This document shows positions 57,406 to 64,000 of a stretch of 64,000 bases of DNA, in pieces. The notes under the pieces are model-generated. The model was not told the origin of the DNA and ran no database searches. It worked only from the letters and a program-made list of their open reading frames with translations. The stretch is from Omphalotus guepiniiformis. Its lineage: Eukaryota; Basidiomycota; Agaricomycetes; Agaricales; Omphalotaceae. The translations under genes were made by a program, and so were the position numbers. Location: NCBI GenBank assembly GCA_028554645.1, contig JAQOOI010000047.1, positions 62,001-126,000 on the forward strand. Reading direction: 5' to 3'. Position 1 is the stretch's first letter, and each line of letters opens with the position of its first letter.

Positions 57406-59718
57406 CTAGTTCTGATATGCATGGTGAAGAGAATCCGGGTTTATGGAGGAAAGCTCCCCCGCGTCGATTTTGGGTTGAATTTGTTCATCAATAATCACCT
57501 TGGCCAAGTCCCCGCTAAGTCGAAGCTGGGCCAGGTAATCTTTGCCAAAATTAAAATACCCCGCAGCAATAATGTCGACGAGCTCCGCGACCTTGCCTTC
57601 CGCCTTACGCTGAACCCCATGCATCGCTTTGGCAATATGATCCAGGTCTTCAAAAAGCGTCGCGGCCTCGTGTTGAAGAGATAGAGCATCTGAAAACTAG
57701 AAGTTAGGAGGAGAAAAGCAAGCAAAAGAAAGAAATACATACGGCGAACAGAGAAGAGGCCGCGGTTGTGCATTGCATCATCTTCGAGCGCGATCTTCCG
57801 TATACCGTAGCGAAATGTACAAGCCGAGTCCTTCTTACTCAAGCACTCGTTACAGGACTCGCCAGGTGCCACGAAGACACAAGGTTTGCCATGAACGACG
57901 CAAGAGCTGCACCGAAGAGAAGGCTAGCAACGAAAAGTAGAAAGTCAGAATAAAGTGCCGCGGTACAGGAAGCTAGATCACGTACCAGATTGACGCTCTT
58001 GGCCACGGATTGAAACATTTTGATATGAGAAGTCATCAGGGGCGGCAATAGACCAGGGAAATCGAAATTGATTGCTTGCGCAGAAGGAGCCTCGTTAGGC
58101 TGAAACCACCGCACACCTGCCTCGAAGTTGCCGTGAGAAGAGGAAGGAGCCGCGGAGGCTTTACTTCCCTTGGTGATAGGCAAGGAGTCGCGAGGAATTG
58201 CAGCGCCCATCTTCGCTGCCGCGGGGGGAAAACATGGTCGTACCAGTATTGAGGATACCCCTCCACTTCGCGTAGAAATCGACGATTGTCTGCGGGATCA
58301 CCCATTTGAGGAGGAGGAGTGAGGAATCGGCCCTCCTCTTGAATAGTAGTAGCCGCGGGTTTGGTATTGGCCCGCTTCTTACCTTTACCTTTGCCTTTCA
58401 CCTGAAAGGGAGAAGACCTTTAGAAAGAGTATTGGACGACGGGCAAACCAGCAAGACTTACAGGAGGAGCTGGGTCCTCAGGTAGAGATGAAGTCGCGGG
58501 CAGCGCCGCGGAAGCTCCCGGTTGACTAACAGCAACAGCAGAAGGGGGAACGACTGTCGTGGAGGTTAATGGCGAAAAGGAAGCCGGTACCCCAGAGGAA
58601 AGAAGAGCAGGAGGGATCGCGTCGTCTCGCAGAGAAGGTGGTAAACGAGGGGTAACGGGCAGCGGCACCTCTATCATGTCCTGACCAAAGCCAGCGGATA
58701 AGTCAACCGGCGGAGGCGATCGAGAATGAGCCTAAGTAAGCCAGAGTTTTGAACAAAGAGTCGCGGAGAATTTGTAAAAGAAACTTACGAAGGGAGAGCC
58801 AGCAGAGGGAGTAGGAGCGGTAGCGGGCAAAGAAGTAGAGTCCGCGGGGGACACTAGGAACAACCTCAGCTGTGGGCTCCGCGTCAGATTCACTGTCCAC
58901 GCGTCGTCGAGAAAGAACGCGACGACGTTCCTTAGAAAACGAAGTCTCTATATCGGACTCGACAGCTTCATCATCGAACTAAGAAAAGACGAAGTCAGAA
59001 AATAAGCATTAGGGAGGAACAGAGAAATAGTACCAAGTTCAACGGTGGAGGACGTTTTCCCGGACCAACGCGACGATGTCCATGTTTGCGGTGAGAACGC
59101 GCAACGGGAGTAGCTGACGCAGGGCTAAGATCGTAGGTCTCATCCTTAAAGGCCAAAAAGTCAGCGTCGTATTGCGCCCGATCTTCCGCGGTGACAGGGC
59201 GAAGCTGCAAGAGACAAGTAAAAGTATAAGGTAAAAGAAGGGACAAGAAACTGTTGTACCAAATGAGAAGTCTGACCGCGAGAACGAGCACGCTTGGACG
59301 CGAGTTTTCTCAGCGTCTCACGGCGAACGTGTGAACGAGACTCTGCAGGAGGAGGCGATGGAGTACGACACGAAGACGAAGCGAGTGAAGGCAAAGCCGC
59401 CGCGGAAGTAGGAATCACAGTCGGTTGGACAGCCAGTTGCCCGCTACGGATGTATTGAAGCAGAGCGAACTCCGCAGCAGATATAGACTGCTGTGAGTTA
59501 GGCTCCGACATTCCAGGAAGAGGTGCTGGGGCTGCCTCGCGGCGTTGTCGTTTGTGAGGGCGAGAGTTTGAAGGTCGAGGAGAGGGCATGATAGATTTAG
59601 TCTCCGAAGGTGTGGGTGAAAAAGCCTGTCCAAGGAAGTTAAGAAAGGGATCACCAAGAGCGGCCGCGACACTTACTATTAAAGAATTATAGTCAAGGGG
59701 TTCAGCTTTGATGGGCAT
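57406..59718 (-). CDS. A1: spliced antisense gene of element A with a Zn(II)2Cys6-type cluster
   Basis: Minus-strand exons 59718-59677, 59625-59260, 59204-59034, 58978-58789, 58731-58462, 58401-57986, 57923-57743 and 57689-57406, with GT-AG introns of about 50-62 bp. Start MPIKAEPLDYNSLI is supported by its in-phase intron. The N-terminal parts are P/S/A-rich with basic runs (RPHKRQRREAAPAP, KHGHRRVGPGKRPP). Exon 7 encodes CSSCVVHGKPCVFVAPGESC followed by NECLSKKDSAC: CX2CX6CX8CX2CX7C, the spacing of a fungal binuclear zinc cluster. The C-terminus is helical (QHEAATLFEDLDHIAKAMHG). Two one-base frame problems sit in C runs directly before GCGG (exon 4 near 58852, exon 6 near 58225); real mutations or errors. 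It would encode a DNA-binding protein on the strand opposite to the retrotransposon. Confidence 0.65.
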
Positions 59719-60151
59719 AAACCAGTGATGAAAAAGGGAGCAAAAAGTTGAAGTTCGACACCCGGGCACTGAAGGTTATATACACCTCGCGGCGATGGGG
59801 TCCTCAGATTGGTGCCAGTATCAAGTTCCATTCCTAGAAGACGCGAGAGCAAGAGTTTGATGTATTACACACTTATTCAGGGTACGACATACAGCTTTGA
59901 CAAAGAAGCGATGGCAATTCATTAACTGAATAACCGGTATGTCCGGGAACTAACGTAACCGGACGATGAGGAATGAAGAGACGCGGCGATTTACCAATAA
60001 GGCAACGTGATGGAATGTGATGTGACAAGAAGGAGGGAGAGCGCTACATGGGTCAGAAAGAAGTTTGTGATATCCAGAAAAGGGAGGTTGATGCGCCTTT
60101 CCAGGATAGACCCTGAGTAGGACCCCAGCGACTGGGACAGTCGATATTTTA
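59719..60151. other. Upstream region of A1 inside element A
   Basis: No gene. It should contain the promoter of A1 (minus strand) and the 3' untranslated part of the sense transcript. The minus frame at 59950-60216 reads out of the LTR and has no recognisable feature. Confidence 0.4.
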
Positions 60152-60163
60152 GTCAGGGGGAGA
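60152..60163 (+). promoter_or_regulatory. Polypurine tract of element A
   Basis: GGGGGGAGA-type purine run (AGTCAGGGGGAGA) immediately before the 3' LTR, the expected plus-strand primer. Confidence 0.65.
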
Positions 60164-61402
60164 TGATACGACCGCAGGAATACCACTACCATTTTTGGCC
60201 TCGCGGGATTGATCACTCCAGTACAAACCTACTAAGTACACTGTATAGTCCTAAGTTACGCGGTGTATTACGCACATTCAACCACTAGTATATGTGTACA
60301 AAGGTGTACAAGACTGTAGAACGGCACTAAATGGGTCTTCTCAGTGTAGGTATTACCTAAGTATACACTCAAGTAAAGCGTCGCGGCACTTGTTCTAAGG
60401 TCCGATGTGTATAACTTGATGGCCCCAATACTGTATAAACCAACGCGTAGGTAACGAAGTACCGCGGCACTACTCAGAAGGCCAGACTTAGAAACCAGGT
60501 AGCAGTAGCTCCGTGCACTAGTCATATCTAATGACCACTGTTGAGCCACAGAAGGGTCTAGACGTACGATGTAACACGAAGTACTTCCGACGACGCGGAA
60601 GTAGAACACGTAAGGAGACACAGTGTTAGCGAACTACCGCGATACTTTCTAAAAGCGGCAAGATTATAAACCGATATAGGATACCCTGTTACCGCGTACT
60701 ATACTTCATCCCTACCCTACGCGGTGCACCATATGCACCATATATCTCATAACTGTCAAGTATCGCGACATTTGTTTGTACTATGTAAATAGAAATACTG
60801 TATATAAGAAATAGAACCTGGGCAAGGAAGGACAGGTTCCCGAGCCCCCCATAGAGCTAATAGCATTTGTGTGTGGAAAAGCTTAAGTCCCTCTGAGTGA
60901 TTAGAAGTTTTAAAGTGTTAACCGTCGCGTTAGTTCATAAGTCAGTGTGCCTAAGTGTTTACAAGCGGGATCGTCTGGTACCGCGGAGCCTGTGTGTGTA
61001 GTGCGAATAAGAGTGGATCGTCTGGTCACTCGTTGAACTCGTCGTCTGGCAGTTCTGAAATCCTCCTATACCCAACTCCACTAAGTGAGAAGTCGTCTGG
61101 CATCTCCCAACAATCGTCTGGTTGTTGTATCGTTTGTAGTCACTGGTCGCGGTGATTTGTTAAAGTTACGCGTTAGTTCGTTTGAGTGGTGTGTAGCATA
61201 GAGTTATCTGTGCCGCGTCGGTTTTGACTGTGTCTCCGCGTTCCTCTTACAACAACCTTATTCGCTTCACAGAGTTTGTTAGTCCCCCAAACCCCACGAA
61301 CTTAAAAGTCTTTGTGTGTTGTGTGTGTGTTTTGAGTGCTTGATAGATTCATTCGAGTTAGTTAGCACTTCTTCTCATTCATACCCCATACCAAGCACAT
61401 CA
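60164..61402 (+). repeat. 3' LTR of element A
   Basis: 1,239 bp, uninterrupted copy of the split 5' LTR, with one visible difference (T at 60406 for C at 29408, a CpG site). Followed by ATGT and the host gene. Confidence 0.95.
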
Positions 61403-63570
61403 ATGTGGATGGGTAGACCTTGGCTGCTCGGATTCCGAAACATCCAACACCCTTATGCAGAGGCCCAGGAAGGATTGACGAATATGGAGGAGAACCTCCT
61501 TCTCATCATCCTTTTCAGTCTCCATGAGTTTTGCGCGATCAATCAACACTGTACAGAGGGAAGGAAAGCTCTCATACATTTCACGTACTAAAGTATGTTC
61601 ACCATCAAGGATCTTGTTCAAGAATTTCAAGAACTGGGCTAGCAGCTCAAGGAATACCCCTTTGTTTTCCGCATCTGTGGATTCATCGCCCAAGCTGTCC
61701 AAAGCAAAAACAACCATTTTCATCACAGTGGAGGCCTTCATGTTCGAAGACTTCGGCGAAGGATTCACAGCAGACTGGGTAGTCACGAGAACCTCAGTGA
61801 AGCCGTTGAATTTCTCCCATAATGAGGAATCACTTGACATTGTTTGTAAAAAGGTTACTAGATCCATCCCAGGACCTGTGGCCTTTGACTCGTGGGGCTC
61901 TGACTTGTTCCGGTCTGATTCAGGAGCTTGTAGGGCAGAAATGATCGATGAAAAGAATGAAGAGATTTTCGTTCGCTTTTCGAAAAACCACTGTGGTGAT
62001 AATATCTGCTCAAAAGCAATATTCCATTGAGAAGGATACAGTACCATGTTGGGCTGATGCATCACATTCAGCAGGAAATTACCTTCCCTGTAATCAAACA
62101 GCCTCCACTGATTGTGATTCCAAGCGATGGATGTAAGCACAGACACTGCAATAGCAGGGCTCAATGTTGATACATCAACAATCCAGGCATCCCAGTAAAC
62201 CGGCCTAGAACAATACATCAAGGAGCGGATGATGCGTTCTACATCACCCTCACAGCCATGCTGCACAATTCTTTGTTGTTCTCGTTGTTGATCTTCATGT
62301 CTTTGGGTGGATTGGTTGAAAACATGATCCTGCACGGCGTAGACATTTGTCAACTCGGAATCAAAGACATCTTTAACAAGGGGTTTGGTTTCAAGGTTCA
62401 GCCCTCCAAAAGCTTGGACTACAATGCTATGGATCTTGAAATTGGGAGAGGTGGTGAATAACCAATACAACGTCTCCACTGCAAGCTCATGACTCCTAGC
62501 TTGGATTGCTTTACTCTCACGGTCTTTCATGGGTTGCAGGAAGGAACACCTTGAAGACAACTGGACAGAACTAAGGACTGAATCAGCTGTATTGCAAGGT
62601 AGAACAGGGTTGTTTTGCCACCAAGCCCAAAAGCCATGCAGAGAGGTCGTGATGGTATAGATGATTAGATATGTAAGAGGGATGGCGAAGGAAAGGAACT
62701 GCGTCAATGGTGTCTGGTATGGGCACTGTGGGTTGAAAAGTGGTAGAATATTGCTGATGAAATAAAGAAGAAAAGCAACAGCAGTGATTGCACCAATAGC
62801 AACAGCTATGGGGAACAGAAGGGGGATGTAAAAGAGGACCAGACCAATAAGAAAGAGTGCAAGGGAGATGTGCATGATGATTGGTAGTAGGCCAGTGATA
62901 GTTGTCACTCCCCATCGCTCGAATCCAAGATACCGATACTGTCGTCGATGAGAACGATAGCGGGCATCACCAGAGGAGAACGAATCATAGTGATATAACC
63001 ACTGCTTCACGAGGACTGCAAAGAGCGCCACACAAAGACTTGCAGCGAGACTGCAAGCCCAGAGTCCGTTGACCCAAACAGAAATAGTGTCGGGAGAAGA
63101 TGGGGCGTTTGGATTCAGAGGGGAAGACGCAACACTATCAACTGATTCTCCTTGAGCACTTGCCCTCTGGATTTGAACTAACTCGTACAAAAGTAAAGAC
63201 GATACTTCTGCCGGATTCTGCTGCAAGGGTATAGACGCCTGTGCGAGGAATGAAGTAAACACTGCCGAGAAAAGACCTGCCTGTGTGGGGTTGAGTACGC
63301 ACTTACCAATAGCGTCACGAACACTGAAGTACTCACAAAAACCAGGATGATATCTACTACACCATTATTCTCCTCCACCAACTTTTTATCAAATGCTGCA
63401 GCCTCTTTCATGTATACGCGGTAAACTCGAGCATCAGGTCCAACCTCCTCAAACTGCTTATCTGGTGGACCAAACTCCTTTTCATAGTCATCCTTCTCAT
63501 TGGGTGACTCTGCTTTTGAATCTTCACGTTGGTTGCGACTATTGGAGTTAGAGAGCCCTGGCACACGCAT
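61403..63570 (-). pseudogene. DUF6535 membrane protein, N-terminal two thirds, cut by element A
   Basis: Minus-strand exons 63570-63337 and 63281-61403. The intron joins VVDIILVF to AGLFSAVFTSFLAQASIPLQQ, the start of the DUF6535 domain. This domain continues with VWVNGLWACSLAASLCVALFAVLVKQW and RYLGFERWGVTTITGLLPII, and holds about four to five membrane helices (also FLIGLVLFYIPLLFPIAVAI and FLSFAIPLTYLIIYTITT). A large soluble helical part follows. The frame is cut at HPH by the LTR of element A at 61402; the remaining third is at 28415-29165. The start 63570 follows the MRVPGLSNSNSRNQRED reading; an ATG at 63618 is possible. Function of DUF6535 proteins is unknown. The promoter side is intact, so a truncated transcript reading antisense into the LTR is possible. 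Confidence 0.85.
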
Positions 63571-64000
63571 AGTGTCGTGTAGAACGAGGAATAAAACAGG
63601 ACGTGAAAACAAGAACACCTAGCTGCAGAGTTTTTATAAGTGCACACCGCATGTCAAACGCAACTGAATGCACGAGGGGACTTCATTCATCACACAGCGG
63701 GGGAGATTCTGCAATTCCGATTAGTTTCTTAAGCGCCAGACGTGAATTTAGCTAACCGTCGTTGTGACTTTATCTGGCAAGTTTTCTCGACACACATTAG
63801 CAGCTTAGAATGAAGAGGAGAGGATAGCAGAGAGTACCGAGTTGAAGGTATTGGTCTTCACTGCAAGTCACTGCGAACGCCCGTGAAGCTAATCTGATGA
63901 GGCGTGAAATTGAAACTAACAATCGTAATGATTTTCTCCAAATTCAGCAAAAGAAACAAAAACCGCCCGTGTACAGCACTTACCAGAGCTGCACGGCAGA
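63571..64000. other. Upstream region of the DUF6535 gene
   Basis: No gene seen. It should hold the promoter of the minus-strand DUF6535 gene. No clear TATA box. Confidence 0.4.

Larger units (their letters stand above)
29166..61402 (+). mobile_element. Element A: giant Ty3-type LTR retrotransposon containing nested elements
   Basis: Boundaries are set by two 1,239-bp LTRs starting TGATACGACC and ending CAAGCACATCA, with a 4-bp target duplication ATGT at 29162-29165 and 61403-61406. Removing element B (with its duplication) and the KDZ transposon (with its duplication) leaves 14,382 bp. Order on the plus strand: 5' LTR, primer site, gag, pro, pol (RT, RNase H, integrase), then about 4.5 kb with two genes on the opposite strand, polypurine tract, 3' LTR. 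RT before integrase places it in Ty3/Gypsy (Metaviridae); no chromodomain is seen. LTRs differ at one position (29408 C, 60406 T), so insertion is recent. The element is several kb longer than usual because of the antisense genes. CGCG is strongly enriched throughout. Confidence 0.92.

Noticed and set aside
59950..60216. 88-codon frame starting MINPARPKMVVVF
   Set aside because: The start comes from the LTR and the same residues occur by chance before the DUF6535 half at 29218; not a gene.

Overview
The window is nuclear DNA from a filamentous basidiomycete, most likely an agaricomycete mushroom. Genes are dense with ~50-60 bp introns, there are single-gene transcription units on both strands, and the families present are agaricomycete ones: a FunK1-type kinase relic, a DUF6535 protein, a KDZ transposon with a TET/JBP gene, and chromodomain Ty3 retroelements. 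No rRNA, CRISPR or convincing tRNA was seen.

Layout. 1-16.4 kb is ordinary euchromatin: an ER-bound MpaB-like oxygenase (10 exons), a decayed FunK1-like kinase, an orphan gene, a nucleotidyltransferase-fold protein, a calcineurin-like phosphoesterase, an Old Yellow Enzyme, and a tandem pair of Cys/His-rich proteins, one of which has grown a 45-bp minisatellite. 16.4-20.1 kb holds nothing I can support. 20.1-23.1 kb is an 18-exon MFS sugar transporter with a 9-nt exon. 23.5-25.3 kb is a non-autonomous DNA transposon (8-bp target duplication). 26.1-28.3 kb is a broken XRN1-like exonuclease gene.

28.4-63.6 kb is one host gene (DUF6535, minus strand) split by a 32.2 kb nest of mobile elements. 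Element A, a giant Ty3-type LTR retrotransposon (14.4 kb once the nest is removed; 1,239-bp LTRs, target duplication ATGT), landed in the coding sequence. Element B, a 6.26 kb chromodomain Ty3 element with identical 441-bp LTRs, landed inside the 5' LTR of A (duplication CGTAC). An 11.58 kb KDZ DNA transposon landed inside A (duplication CTGCCTTA) at the 3' end of an intron of an antisense gene. All insertion borders can be read directly.

The most interesting system is element A. Its gag, pro and pol lie in three reading frames, and the two junctions each carry the same heptamer G GGT TTT, placed exactly as a -1 frameshift site. That is a betaretrovirus-like two-slip layout. Downstream of pol, A carries two spliced genes on the opposite strand. 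One encodes a Zn(II)2Cys6-type cysteine cluster, and the other is still open after the KDZ insertion. The palindrome CGCG is several-fold enriched over all of A (LTRs, coding, antisense and non-coding parts) but almost absent from element B. The KDZ element carries a transposase plus a basic coiled-coil protein, a TET/JBP-like dioxygenase, an orphan and an HMG-box protein. Element B appears to use Tf1-type self-priming. Several coding frames in the nest are broken by single-base changes, often in homopolymers, so some may be sequencing errors.
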